The translations under genes were made by a program, and so were the position numbers. A stretch of DNA of 64,000 nucleotides from CAZMSD01 sp964568855. GTDB lineage: Bacteria > CAIWAD01. Below are positions 1 through 8,489 of this stretch, piece after piece; position 1 is the stretch's first letter, and every line of letters starts with the position of its first letter. The DNA is taken from positions 1-64,000 of the forward strand of contig CAZMSD010000012.1 of the NCBI GenBank assembly GCA_964568855.1. The letters run 5' to 3'. The notes beneath the pieces were generated by a model. It ran no database searches. It saw only the letters and a program-made list of their open reading frames with translations, and was not told the DNA's origin.

Positions 1-192
1 TTCGCTCAGTTGCCTGACGGCCTTCCTGAAGTCCAGGTCCGCGACTGCGGGAGGCACCGGCGGTGCGGTTGAAACTGGCGCTCTCACCAGGCCGGCTGCT
101 TCACTCGGTATCGCGGGCCGATCCGCTTCACCCGCTTGGATCTGTCCTGCCAGACAGAAAGCCAGGCAAAGCGTGAAAGGTAGTCGTCGCAT
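1..192 (-). CDS. Partial exported protein, N-terminus only
   Basis: The reverse strand from an ATG at 192 reads open to the window edge (64 codons). A strong Shine-Dalgarno, AGGAGGG at 196-202, sits just upstream of the ATG and supports the start. The product begins with a positively charged end and a hydrophobic stretch (MRRLPFTLCLAFCLAGQIQA), a typical Sec signal peptide with probable cleavage after QIQA. A Pro/Ala-rich linker follows, then the start of a charged domain. No family can be named from this fragment. It points away from the rest of the window. Confidence 0.75.
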   Translation of the reverse strand, partial: MRRLPFTLCLAFCLAGQIQAGEADRPAIPSEAAGLVRAPVSTAPPVPPAVADLDFRKAVRQLSE

Positions 193-750
193 GTTCCCTC
201 CTACTGATTGCTTGGGTCGCCGATGGCGATCTTCGGCCGAAGCCGCGAGGGGCGACCTCGTTTTGGATATATCGGGTTTATCGAACGCGCAAATCAGGTA
301 TCGCATGATCATGACAGCTTCCGGCCGCCTGTCGATCAGGGGGAGATGTGGTTCCGACCAGGAAAGCCGCTGTGTTGATGGTGTCACACCGCTCACGTCC
401 AAGCGGTTGATTCCGGAGAATCTATGAGATCACGGTTCCCGTGGGGAACGATCTCACAAGCCATGCATTGGATGAGGTGCTGTGTGCGGCCGGGTTCCGC
501 CCTCCCATAACGATTTCCGGCCGGCCTTGCGTTCTCTTCCTCTGGATTCGGGACTGAAACAGTGCTTCGGACTTCGTTCAGCAACTAACAGGATACGACA
601 AAGCGGAATACCAAAGCAAGGAAATGTTCTGCTTTGTGGAAATTCCGCCGCGGGGCGCAATTTACGATCCGAGCGCGGTCAGGGGCTTGCTTATCGATCG
701 GGGAGTCGCTTGCTTGGAGGCAACGGTGTGAATCACGGAGCACGGAAAGC
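193..750. other. Gene-poor stretch with a strong hairpin
   Basis: No convincing coding region is seen; short open frames here lack ribosome sites and recognisable sequence. It must hold the minus-strand promoter of the exported protein and the leader of the DUF1569 gene. A strong imperfect hairpin lies at 425-456: TGAGATC pairs with GATCTCA, and GTTCCC with GGGAAC around a GTG loop, with a 3-base bulge. It has no T-tract, so it is not a standard terminator. A short palindrome GGTGTCACACC lies near 380-390. Confidence 0.5.
425..456. repeat. Inverted repeat, 13-bp stem with bulge
   Basis: TGAGATC (425-431) pairs with GATCTCA (450-456), and GTTCCC (435-440) with GGGAAC (444-449). The loop is GTG and the left arm has a 3-base bulge. 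It could be an RNA hairpin or a dyad operator. There is no following T run, so intrinsic termination is unlikely. Confidence 0.55.
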
Positions 751-1200
751 TTGAGCCTGATCGATTCATCGAGAGTGGAAGGGTACCTGGAGCGAGTCGC
801 GGCGCTTGATCCCGGCAGCGCTCCCGACTGGGGAAGCATGGCGCCGGAAGCCATGCTGGATCACCTCTGCAATTCGCTGGAAATCGCCATGGGTCGGATC
901 GTGGCGCCGGGCGGCCTGCCGGACTGGGCGAGCGCGCTGCTGCGGCCGCTGGGCCTGTTGCCGCTGCCCATGCCCCGCGGCGTGATCCGAAGCACGCGGG
1001 AGTTCCTCACCCCAAGACCCGGCAGCTTCGAAGAGAAGCGGGAGCGTTTCGCCGGACTGCTGCGGGAATTCCACCGGCAGGTACTCGGCGATCCGGCCCG
1101 CGGACATCGCCATCCGGTCTTCGGCCGGATGAGCATGCTTAAGTGGGCGGCCCTGCAGGATCGTCACATCGAGCACCATTTCCGCCAGTTCAGGATTTGA
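751..1200 (+). CDS. DUF1569 / DinB-like protein
   Basis: A protein of about 149 residues starting at TTG 751, with ACGGAG at 735-740 and GGAAAG at 744-749 upstream. The frame extends further upstream, but that part has no family resemblance and no ribosome site. The body (SMAPEAMLDHLCNSLEIAMG, later HPVFGRMS and a C-terminal DRHIEHHFRQF) has the pattern of DUF1569 proteins, a branch of the DinB four-helix-bundle metalloenzyme-like superfamily. Conserved His at the first helix and in the final DxHxxHHxxQ segment fit the metal-binding positions of DinB folds. The substrate is unknown. It sits directly upstream of mutS2 (2-base gap to the mutS2 ATG), so the two are probably co-transcribed. Confidence 0.7.
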   Translation: MSLIDSSRVEGYLERVAALDPGSAPDWGSMAPEAMLDHLCNSLEIAMGRIVAPGGLPDWASALLRPLGLLPLPMPRGVIRSTREFLTPRPGSFEEKRERFAGLLREFHRQVLGDPARGHRHPVFGRMSMLKWAALQDRHIEHHFRQFRI

Positions 1201-1202
1201 AA

Positions 1203-3656
1203 ATGCCCGGTCGCGGAGCGGACATACATCCCGACACGCTGCAGGTCCTGGAGATGGACCGCCTGCTGGAGTGGATCGGCGAATTCGCCGCCAGTCCGGC
1301 GGCAGGGCGGGAGATCCGATCCTGCGGCTACTCGCTCTCGACGCGCTGGGTCGTGGGGGAACTCGGCCGGGTCAGCGAAATGCGCGAGATCCTCGAGCAC
1401 CGCGGGGGCTTCCACTTCTCGCTTCTGGCCGACGCTGAGGGAAGCCTGGAGAAGCTGCTGGATAGTCCCGATTTCCTCCTCGGCGGTGAATTGCTGGAAC
1501 TTGCCGGCTGCCTCGATCTCTGTTCAATAATCGCCGCATTCCACCGGGAGGAATCGCAGAGTTTTCCCCGGCTGGCCGAGCTCATGGATGGAATCGGCGA
1601 TTTCACCGCTGAACTGGCCCTGATCAAGGGAGCGGTTGCCGAGGACGGCGAACTCAAGGACTCGGCTTCTCCCGAGTTGAAAAGGCTGCGTCGCGCCACG
1701 GCCCAGGAGGAACGCCGGCTGCGCCGGGAGCTCGACCGCGTGGAGGCCGACTGGCGCAAGCGGGGATTGCTGGGCGAAACCGGTCTGAGCTGGCGCGAGG
1801 GCAAGCCGGTGCTGCCGGTGCCCAGCGGAGGAATGGGCCGGGTGGAAGGCCTGGTGGTCGATCAGAGCCAGAGCGGCCGCACCCTTTTCGTCGAACCGCT
1901 GGAAAGCCTGGAGATCCGCGGACGGATCAACCGGCTGCAGGTGGAGCTGAAACAGGAGCAAGCCCGGATCTTCCGCGAGATCAGCGAAACCATCCGGCGG
2001 CGCTCCGGGGAGCTGGCGATCTGCCGGAGGAATCTGACGACGCTGGATTGCCTGGCGGCCAAGGCCGCCTGGTCCGTCGCCGTCAAGGGGCGCGCGCCCC
2101 GTGTCACACGGAAGCTCGCCCTGCGCATCGTCCAGGGCAGGCATCCGCTGCTGCTGCGGAACCAGGAAGTGGTGCCCCTGGACCTGAGCCTGGGCCAGGC
2201 GCCGGGACCCGGTTCGAGGGAGGAAAACGCGGCGGAGACCTCTCCGGAAGGCGGGAAGTCCGCTTCCGGACCCGACCGGATCCTGCTGATCAGCGGCCCC
2301 AACGCCGGGGGCAAGACGGTGGCCATCAAGACCGCGGGACTCTTCGCGCTGATGATCAGGGCCGGACTGCACCTGCCCTGCGGCGAGGGGACGCGCCTGC
2401 CGCTCTTCGAGGTGGTGCTGGGCGATATCGGAGACCAGCAGTCGATCGAGAACGACCTCTCCACCTACAGCTCCCACCTGCTGCGCCTGAACCGTATCCT
2501 AGAGGGCGCCGGCGCGCGCGGCCTCTTCCTGGTGGACGAACTCGGCGGGGGGACCGATCCCGAAGAGGGCAGCTCGGTGGCCATGGCCTTTCTCGAGCAG
2601 ATGCTAACCGGCCGCGGGCTGACCCTGGTGAGCACCCACCTGGGCCAGCTCAAGGCCTTCGCGCACAACTCGCCGGGGATCCAGAACGCCTCGATGAGCT
2701 TCGACGAGGAGCGGATCGAGCCCACTTTCCGCCTGATCCAGGGCGTTCCCGGGTCCAGCTACGCGCTCGAGATCCTGCAGCGCATGGGGCTGCCCCGCGT
2801 GATCCTGGATCGCGCCCGGTATCACATGGGCGGCGAGCAGAAGAACCTGGCGCGCCTGATCTCGCGCCTGCAGAGCCAGCTTGCGCGTGCGGACCGCAGC
2901 CGCCGCAACGTCGAGGCCCGGGAGATCGAGCTGGAATCGCTGACCGCGCGCTACCGCGACAAGGTGAAACACGCGCGCCGCGAGGTCCGGCAGCTCAAGA
3001 GCGACGCGGTGTCCGAGGCCGCCTCGATCGTGCGCGGGGCCAATCGCCTGGTGGAACGGACCGTGCGGGAGATCCGTGAGGATCAGGCCCGGGCCGAGCA
3101 CCTGAGGGAATCGCGCGAGCAGCTGGCGGGCGAGTTGCAGAACCTCGAGCGCCGGGGGCGCAAACTCGAGCCCCGGGCGCGGCCGCGCGTGATACCGGAA
3201 GTGCGGGAAGGCGACCTGGTGTCGCTGGAAGGCCTGGAGACGCCGGCCCGCGTGATCCGCCTGGATTCCGCGGAGAGGAAGATCACCGTGGAGGCGGGCG
3301 CGCTGAAGCTGAACTGCGAGCTCGAGCGGGTGACCGAAGTGCTGCCCGAGGAGCAGCGGGTGAAGCACGCCGGACCGGGCGGATCGAGGATCGAGGTCAG
3401 CGCGGAGGCGCCCCGCCTGCGGCTGGACCTGCGCGGGATGAGCGCCGGGGAGGCCATAGGCGAGCTGGAGCGCTACCTCGACCAGTGCATGATCGGGGGA
3501 CTGAGTTTCGTGACTATCCTGCACGGCAAGGGAACGGGCGCGCTGCGTCACGCGGTGCGGGACCACCTGCGGAACTTTCCCTGCGTGAAGGACTTCCGCG
3601 ACGGCCTGCCCGAGGAGGGCGGGGACGGGGTGACAGTGATCAGGCTGGACGTCTGA
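1203..3656 (+). CDS. mutS2: Endonuclease MutS2
   Basis: A MutS2 family protein of 817 residues (ATG 1203, AGGA upstream; an earlier in-frame start at 1143 would lie inside the DUF1569 gene). The N-terminal helical region aligns from HPDTLQVLEMDRLLEWI, the usual MutS2 start. The ABC-type ATPase has a Walker A GPNAGGKT at about residue 365 and a Walker B LFLVDELGGGTDPEEGSS at about 445. A long Glu/Arg-rich coiled coil follows. The C-terminal Smr nuclease domain (about 740-817) shows LDLRG and HGKGTGALR. MutS2 acts on recombination intermediates and, in some bacteria, on collided ribosomes rather than in mismatch repair. dnaG follows after one base, so the two are probably coupled. Confidence 0.96.
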   Translation: MPGRGADIHPDTLQVLEMDRLLEWIGEFAASPAAGREIRSCGYSLSTRWVVGELGRVSEMREILEHRGGFHFSLLADAEGSLEKLLDSPDFLLGGELLELAGCLDLCSIIAAFHREESQSFPRLAELMDGIGDFTAELALIKGAVAEDGELKDSASPELKRLRRATAQEERRLRRELDRVEADWRKRGLLGETGLSWREGKPVLPVPSGGMGRVEGLVVDQSQSGRTLFVEPLESLEIRGRINRLQVELKQEQARIFREISETIRRRSGELAICRRNLTTLDCLAAKAAWSVAVKGRAPRVTRKLALRIVQGRHPLLLRNQEVVPLDLSLGQAPGPGSREENAAETSPEGGKSASGPDRILLISGPNAGGKTVAIKTAGLFALMIRAGLHLPCGEGTRLPLFEVVLGDIGDQQSIENDLSTYSSHLLRLNRILEGAGARGLFLVDELGGGTDPEEGSSVAMAFLEQMLTGRGLTLVSTHLGQLKAFAHNSPGIQNASMSFDEERIEPTFRLIQGVPGSSYALEILQRMGLPRVILDRARYHMGGEQKNLARLISRLQSQLARADRSRRNVEAREIELESLTARYRDKVKHARREVRQLKSDAVSEAASIVRGANRLVERTVREIREDQARAEHLRESREQLAGELQNLERRGRKLEPRARPRVIPEVREGDLVSLEGLETPARVIRLDSAERKITVEAGALKLNCELERVTEVLPEEQRVKHAGPGGSRIEVSAEAPRLRLDLRGMSAGEAIGELERYLDQCMIGGLSFVTILHGKGTGALRHAVRDHLRNFPCVKDFRDGLPEEGGDGVTVIRLDV

Positions 3657-3657
3657 G

Positions 3658-5532
3658 ATGGGCAGGATTCCAGAGCATGTGATACAGCAGGTGCTCGAGG
3701 CCGTGGACATCGTCGACCTGGTCTCGGAATACCTGACCCTCAAGCGCGGCGGAAGCCACTACAAGGGCCTCTGCCCCTTCCACCAGGAGAAGACCCCCTC
3801 CTTCACGGTCAATCCCTCGCTGCAGATCTACAAGTGCTTCGGCTGCGGCAAGGGCGGCAACGCCGTCGGTTTCCTGATGGAGGCGGAGGGCCTGGGCTTT
3901 CCGCAGGCCGTCCGGGCGCTGGCCGAGCGCGCCGGGATCGTCGTGCCGGAAACCGCCGGCGAAGTGGAGGACCGCACGACGGGAGAGATCCTGCAGCGGA
4001 TCTGCGCGGCGGCCGCGGAGTGGTTCAGCGGCAACCTGCTAAAGCAGCTGAGCGCAGGCGGCGCCGCGGCGGAATACGTCGGCCGGCGCGGCCTGGACCG
4101 CGACACGGTGGAGCGTTTCCGGATAGGCTGGTCGCCCGCCGACTGGCAGGGCTTCGTGGAACACGGCCGGGCACTGGGTTTCGCCGATGAACAGATGCAG
4201 GAGGCGGGACTGGTGCTGCGCTCCGAAAGCGGCAGGTATTACGACCGCTATCGCGGGCGACTGGTGTTTCCGATCCGCAACGTCAGCGGAACCACGATCG
4301 GCTTCGGCGGCAGGATCATCGAGGACTCCGGGGACCAGCCCAAGTACATCAACAGCCCAGAGACCGCCTTGTATCACAAGGGCCGCATGCTCTACGGGAT
4401 CTACGAGGCCCGCAACGAGATCCGCCGCGAGCGGACCGCGTTGGTGGTGGAGGGCTACATGGACCTGATCGCCCTCCACGCGGCCGGCTTCGCCAACGTC
4501 GCCGCGGTGCTGGGCACAGCCTTCACCGCGGACCAGGCGCTGCTGATCAAGCGTTTCGCCGACCGCGTGATCCTGCTCTTCGACGGGGACGAGGCCGGGC
4601 GGCGGGCGGTGGTGCGCAGCGCACCGGCCCTGCTGGGCGCGGGACTGGACCTGCGAGTCTGCCCCCTGCCGGAGGGCCTGGATCCCGAAGACCTGCTGCG
4701 CCGGGACGGGGTCGAGGGCCTGCGCCGGCTGATCGCGGAGGCCGACGAGTACTTTCGCCATCGTATCCGCGAGTTTCACGCGCGTCAGGAGGAAAGCACT
4801 CCGGCGGCTTACCGCGAGTTCGTGCAGGGCATGGCGGGCGCCGCGGCCGAGTTGCGGGACGTGATCCAGCGCCACGAACTCTACCAGCGGATCAGCAGGG
4901 CCAGCGGGATTCCCCAGGGCGAGGTGGCCCGGCTGGCCGAAGCGGAGTCCGCCCGCCGGCGAAAGCTGCAGGAGCAGGAAAGCCGCCGCAGCGCCGAGCG
5001 CGGAGACGGTTCTGGAAGCGCAACCGCGGAGAGCCTCCGGCGGGAAGGGGAAGCGGCCGGCCCGGAGGAGGCCGACCCCCGGGCCACGCGGGAGCAGCGC
5101 CGCGAGCTGCAGTTGTTCAGCCTCTTCATGCGCAGCCCGGACTGCCGCGATCGGATCTGCGAGCGACTCGACCTTGTGACCGTGAGTCACCGCCTGGTCC
5201 GCGAGGCCCTGAAACAGGCCGTGGGCGCCTGGACGGACGAGGACAGCGGCGTGGAAAGCTGGGCCCACGCCTGCGGCAACCAGCGCATCCGCCGCATGGC
5301 GCTGAACGCGCTGGTGGAAGCGCCCCGCCCGGGAGACGCACGCGAGGCGGACGAGATCCTGCTGCTGCTGGAGCGCTCGCGCCTGGACCGGCGGCTGGCG
5401 GAGATCAACGAGCTGACCCGCGCGGGCCTGTCCGGCCTCAGCCCGGAGGAACGCCGAGGGCTGGCTGAAGAGTTCGAGGCCCTGCGGAGGAAACGCCGCG
5501 AACTGGACGACCGGCGGCGCAGCGAGTATTGA
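3658..5532 (+). CDS. dnaG: DNA primase DnaG
   Basis: DNA primase of 624 residues, a normal length. The N-terminal CHC2 zinc-binding domain shows CPFHQEKTPSF and YKCFGCGKGGN (about residues 40-65). The catalytic TOPRIM domain shows ALVVEGYMDLIALH and VILLFDGDEAGRR, with the metal-binding Glu and DxD residues present. The C-terminal third is helical and charged and would contact the replicative helicase DnaB. It synthesises RNA primers at the replication fork. The ATG follows the mutS2 stop by one base. An rpoD neighbour, common elsewhere, is absent; the next gene is convergent. Confidence 0.97.
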   Translation: MGRIPEHVIQQVLEAVDIVDLVSEYLTLKRGGSHYKGLCPFHQEKTPSFTVNPSLQIYKCFGCGKGGNAVGFLMEAEGLGFPQAVRALAERAGIVVPETAGEVEDRTTGEILQRICAAAAEWFSGNLLKQLSAGGAAAEYVGRRGLDRDTVERFRIGWSPADWQGFVEHGRALGFADEQMQEAGLVLRSESGRYYDRYRGRLVFPIRNVSGTTIGFGGRIIEDSGDQPKYINSPETALYHKGRMLYGIYEARNEIRRERTALVVEGYMDLIALHAAGFANVAAVLGTAFTADQALLIKRFADRVILLFDGDEAGRRAVVRSAPALLGAGLDLRVCPLPEGLDPEDLLRRDGVEGLRRLIAEADEYFRHRIREFHARQEESTPAAYREFVQGMAGAAAELRDVIQRHELYQRISRASGIPQGEVARLAEAESARRRKLQEQESRRSAERGDGSGSATAESLRREGEAAGPEEADPRATREQRRELQLFSLFMRSPDCRDRICERLDLVTVSHRLVREALKQAVGAWTDEDSGVESWAHACGNQRIRRMALNALVEAPRPGDAREADEILLLLERSRLDRRLAEINELTRAGLSGLSPEERRGLAEEFEALRRKRRELDDRRRSEY

Positions 5533-5533
5533 A

Positions 5534-7411
5534 TCAGGCGTCGGCGAATTCGATCGCGGCCATCGCGCCGGCCAGGCGGGTGTAGAGTTCGTCGCGGTCG
5601 AAGGGCTTGCGGATCACCCCCAGCACCACTCCCCGCTCGAAACGCTCCAGGTCCAGCTCGTCCGCGTAGCCGGTGAGGAACATGGCTTTCAGCTCCGGTG
5701 ATACACGGCGCAGCTCGTCGAGCAGGTCCATGCCGTCCATGCGCGGAAGCCGCAGGTCGAGCAGGGCCAGATCCACCTCTTCGCGGATCGATTCGAAGGA
5801 GTCCAGCGCCTCGGCCGCGTTGGGATAGCTGTGGACGCGGTAGCCCAGGCCCTCGAGCAGGCTGCGCGTTGTCTGCAGCAGCACGTCGTCGTCGTCCACC
5901 AGCAGCAGGCAACGGGTACCGCGAGCCGCAGGCCCGCGGGAGCCGGTGCGGCCCTCCCCGTGTAACACAGGCAAGAGGATGCGGAAGACTGTGCCGCGGC
6001 TCGGCCGGCTCTCGGCTTCGATCGTCCCGCCGTGGTTGCGGATGCAACCGTAGACTCCGTAGAGGCCCAGTCCCGAGCCGCCGCTGGCCCGCTTCGTGGT
6101 GAAGAAGGGCTCGAAGATCCGGGCCAGGGTCGCCCGGTCCATTCCCCCGCCGTTGTCCCGCACCACGATACGCAGACAGGAACCCCCGGGCCTTCTCCCC
6201 TCGCTGTCGACGAGCTCCGCCGGCGCCGGCACGTTCTCCGTCTGGATCACGAGCCTGCCGCCCTCGGGCATGGCGTCGCGGGCGTTCAGTCCGAGGTTGA
6301 TGAAGGCGTTCTGCAGTTCGCTGGCGTCGCCCGAAAGCTGGTGCGACCTCGCCTTCAGGTCCAGCTGCAGGGTGACCTGCGGACCGCTGTCCCTCAGCAG
6401 GCCGGCCGTATCGCGCAGCACCCGGTGCAGGTCGACGGTCTCGAAGCGGGTCTGGTCCTGGTGCGCGAACGACAGCAGCCGGTGGATCAGCTTGGAGGAT
6501 CCCGCCGAGGCGTCGTAGATCCGCTCGGCGAAGGGTCGCTCCTCGCCCTCCTCGGGCAGGCGCCGCATCAGCAGTCTCGCCGAGCCCGCGATGGAGATCA
6601 GCAGGTTGTTGAAGTCGTGCGCCAGGCTGCCCGCCAGCCGGCCCATCGATTCCATCTTCAAGGCCTGCCGGTACTGGTACTCAAGGCGCGTGCGGCGGGC
6701 TTCCTCGCGACGCCTGTCTGAAATATCGAAGGCGTAGAAGAGACAGCATCCGTCCTCGCGGGGCTCCCAGTGCGCCTCGAAGGGCACGCCGCCGAGCTCG
6801 AGCTCCCGGCGGCAGCGCTCCCCGGCGGAGAGGGCCGTGCGGGCCGGCTCTCCCTCCGGGAAGAGCTCCGTTTTTCGCCCGCCCGGCTGCGCGCCGTAAT
6901 GGGTCGCGATCCGATTGCAGGTCAGAATCCGGCCCCGCCGGTCGAGCAGGATCGCCAGGCAGGGCAGTTCGTCCAGCAGCAGCCGATCCCGGCGGGAGGC
7001 GATTCTTATGTCCGCCTCAGTCTCACGAAGCCTGCGCTCCGTCTCCAGGTGCTCCAGGGTTCGTGACACGATTTCGGACAGCCGGTCCAGGGAGGTTTCC
7101 GACTTGAGCAGGTAGTCGCGGGCGCCGCGCTTCAGGTACGCCGCGGCGGAACCGGCGTCGTCCCGGGCGGTGAAGACGATGAAGGGCGGCGCCGGACAAC
7201 GCTCCTCCAGGCGCTCGATCAATTCCAGGCCGCTCATGTCCGGCAGCCCGCACTCCAGCAGCAACAGGTCCGCGGCTCCTCGCTCGTATTGCGCCAGAGC
7301 GTCCGCCCCGCTGCGCGTCGCGGCTACCTCGTAGCCCCACAGCGAAAGCCGGGCTCCGGTTATTCTGGAGAACCCGGGATCGGGGTCGACAATCTGAATC
7401 TGCTTGGTCAT
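5534..7411 (-). CDS. Hybrid histidine kinase with N-terminal pseudo-receiver
   Basis: A soluble hybrid sensor kinase of 625 residues with no membrane segment. Order: receiver-like domain (1-120), short coiled linker, PAS-like domain (about 140-235), HisKA with phospho-acceptor His265 in SLAHDFNNLL, HATPase_c with N-box NLGLNARDAMP and G-boxes DNGGGMD and GGSGLGL (about 370-490), then a C-terminal receiver (498-625) with acidic cluster VDDDD and phospho-acceptor Asp552 in LALLDLRLP. In the N-terminal receiver the equivalent Asp is Glu53 (LLLLECGLPDMSG), although the other pocket residues (Asp9/Asp11, Thr81, Lys103) are present. It may therefore be locked in a phosphorylated-like state. It is the last gene of the operon, starting 4 bases after the lptG-type gene. 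No output domain or cognate regulator is visible. Confidence 0.9.
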   Translation of the reverse strand: MTKQIQIVDPDPGFSRITGARLSLWGYEVAATRSGADALAQYERGAADLLLLECGLPDMSGLELIERLEERCPAPPFIVFTARDDAGSAAAYLKRGARDYLLKSETSLDRLSEIVSRTLEHLETERRLRETEADIRIASRRDRLLLDELPCLAILLDRRGRILTCNRIATHYGAQPGGRKTELFPEGEPARTALSAGERCRRELELGGVPFEAHWEPREDGCCLFYAFDISDRRREEARRTRLEYQYRQALKMESMGRLAGSLAHDFNNLLISIAGSARLLMRRLPEEGEERPFAERIYDASAGSSKLIHRLLSFAHQDQTRFETVDLHRVLRDTAGLLRDSGPQVTLQLDLKARSHQLSGDASELQNAFINLGLNARDAMPEGGRLVIQTENVPAPAELVDSEGRRPGGSCLRIVVRDNGGGMDRATLARIFEPFFTTKRASGGSGLGLYGVYGCIRNHGGTIEAESRPSRGTVFRILLPVLHGEGRTGSRGPAARGTRCLLLVDDDDVLLQTTRSLLEGLGYRVHSYPNAAEALDSFESIREEVDLALLDLRLPRMDGMDLLDELRRVSPELKAMFLTGYADELDLERFERGVVLGVIRKPFDRDELYTRLAGAMAAIEFADA

Positions 7412-7415
7412 CGTG

Positions 7416-8489
7416 TCAGCGGTCCAGTATCGAATAGAGCCAGGCGCCCAGCAGGACGAACAGGATATTGGGGATCCAGCCCGCGCCGAGCGGGTCGAGC
7501 AGTTCCTTGTAGCCCAGGTTGCGGCAGACGACCTGCAGTCCGTAATACAGGAAGCAGCAGAGCAGGCTGATGGCGAAACCGAGGGCCAGGCCGCCGCGGG
7601 CCCTGCGCAGGGAGAGCGGAACTCCGAAGAACACGATCACGAAATTGGCCAGCGGCGCGGCAAGCTTGATCTGCTGGTTGACCTGCCAGCGCGTGATACG
7701 CGCCCCGGCCTGGCGCTGCCGCTCGATGAAGCCCCGCAGCTCCGCGAGGTTCATCTCCTCGGGGGCCGACTGCAGGGACTGGACGTCCTCGTGCTTCAAC
7801 AACAGTCCGGGCAGGGGAAGCTCCTCGAAGGTCCGGTAGGTCTCCTCGGGATGAACCTGCCGCTCGCTGCCGTCAAGAAAGGTCCACACGCCGTCGCGCA
7901 GCTCCGCTTCCTTCGCGTCGGCTCTGTACCTGAGGCGGCCGCCGTCGAACTCCAGGAACACGGCCTTGGATCCGTGGCCCTCTTCGAGGTTGTAGTTCTC
8001 TAGCGTGAACATGCTCGAGGGGCTGTTCTGGAAGTAGATCCGGCCGCTATTCTGGCGCAGCGTGGCGGGGCGCTTCCTGATCCGGGTGCGGTAGATCTCC
8101 ATTCGCTCGCGGGCCGTGTCCGTGACCAGCGACTCGCCCAGGAGGAAGATACCCAAGCTGATCAGCACGGACCAGCAGGACAGCAGGCGCAGGATCCGCA
8201 GGGGGCTCACTCCGCAGGCCTTGATGGCCGTGATCTCGGATGTGCGCACCATCCCGCCCAGGGTGAATACCGTTGTCAGCAGCATGGCCACCGGCGTCAC
8301 CAGGTAGACGATCTGGGGCAGGTAAAGCACGTAATACCTGACGATCTCGGCCCGGGGCGTTTCGGAATCGATGAACTTGTCCAGGTGCTCCATCAGGTCC
8401 ACGGTGACGAAGATCACCAGACTGGCCAGCAGGGTGAACAGCGCGATGGAGAAGAAACGCTTCAGGATGTAGCGCCCGAGGATGCTCAT
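7416..8489 (-). CDS. lptG: LptG-type LPS export permease
   Basis: YjgP/YjgQ family permease of 357 residues, the usual length for LptF/LptG. Hydrophobic segments lie near the N-terminus (FFSIALFTLLASLVIFVTV and the following YLPQIVYLVTPVAMLLTTVF) and a cluster at the C-terminus (LANFVIVFFGVPLSLRRARG and two more). A large periplasmic jellyroll-like domain lies between them, the standard layout. With LptF and LptB it forms the inner-membrane ABC exporter that pulls LPS from the membrane. Its start overlaps the stop of the upstream paralogue by 4 bases. The F/G assignment rests on gene order and is not certain. Confidence 0.88.
   Translation of the reverse strand: MSILGRYILKRFFSIALFTLLASLVIFVTVDLMEHLDKFIDSETPRAEIVRYYVLYLPQIVYLVTPVAMLLTTVFTLGGMVRTSEITAIKACGVSPLRILRLLSCWSVLISLGIFLLGESLVTDTARERMEIYRTRIRKRPATLRQNSGRIYFQNSPSSMFTLENYNLEEGHGSKAVFLEFDGGRLRYRADAKEAELRDGVWTFLDGSERQVHPEETYRTFEELPLPGLLLKHEDVQSLQSAPEEMNLAELRGFIERQRQAGARITRWQVNQQIKLAAPLANFVIVFFGVPLSLRRARGGLALGFAISLLCCFLYYGLQVVCRNLGYKELLDPLGAGWIPNILFVLLGAWLYSILDR

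Noticed and set aside
393..584. Open frames in the 193-750 region
   Set aside because: No ribosome sites, no familiar residue patterns, and they overlap each other on both strands.
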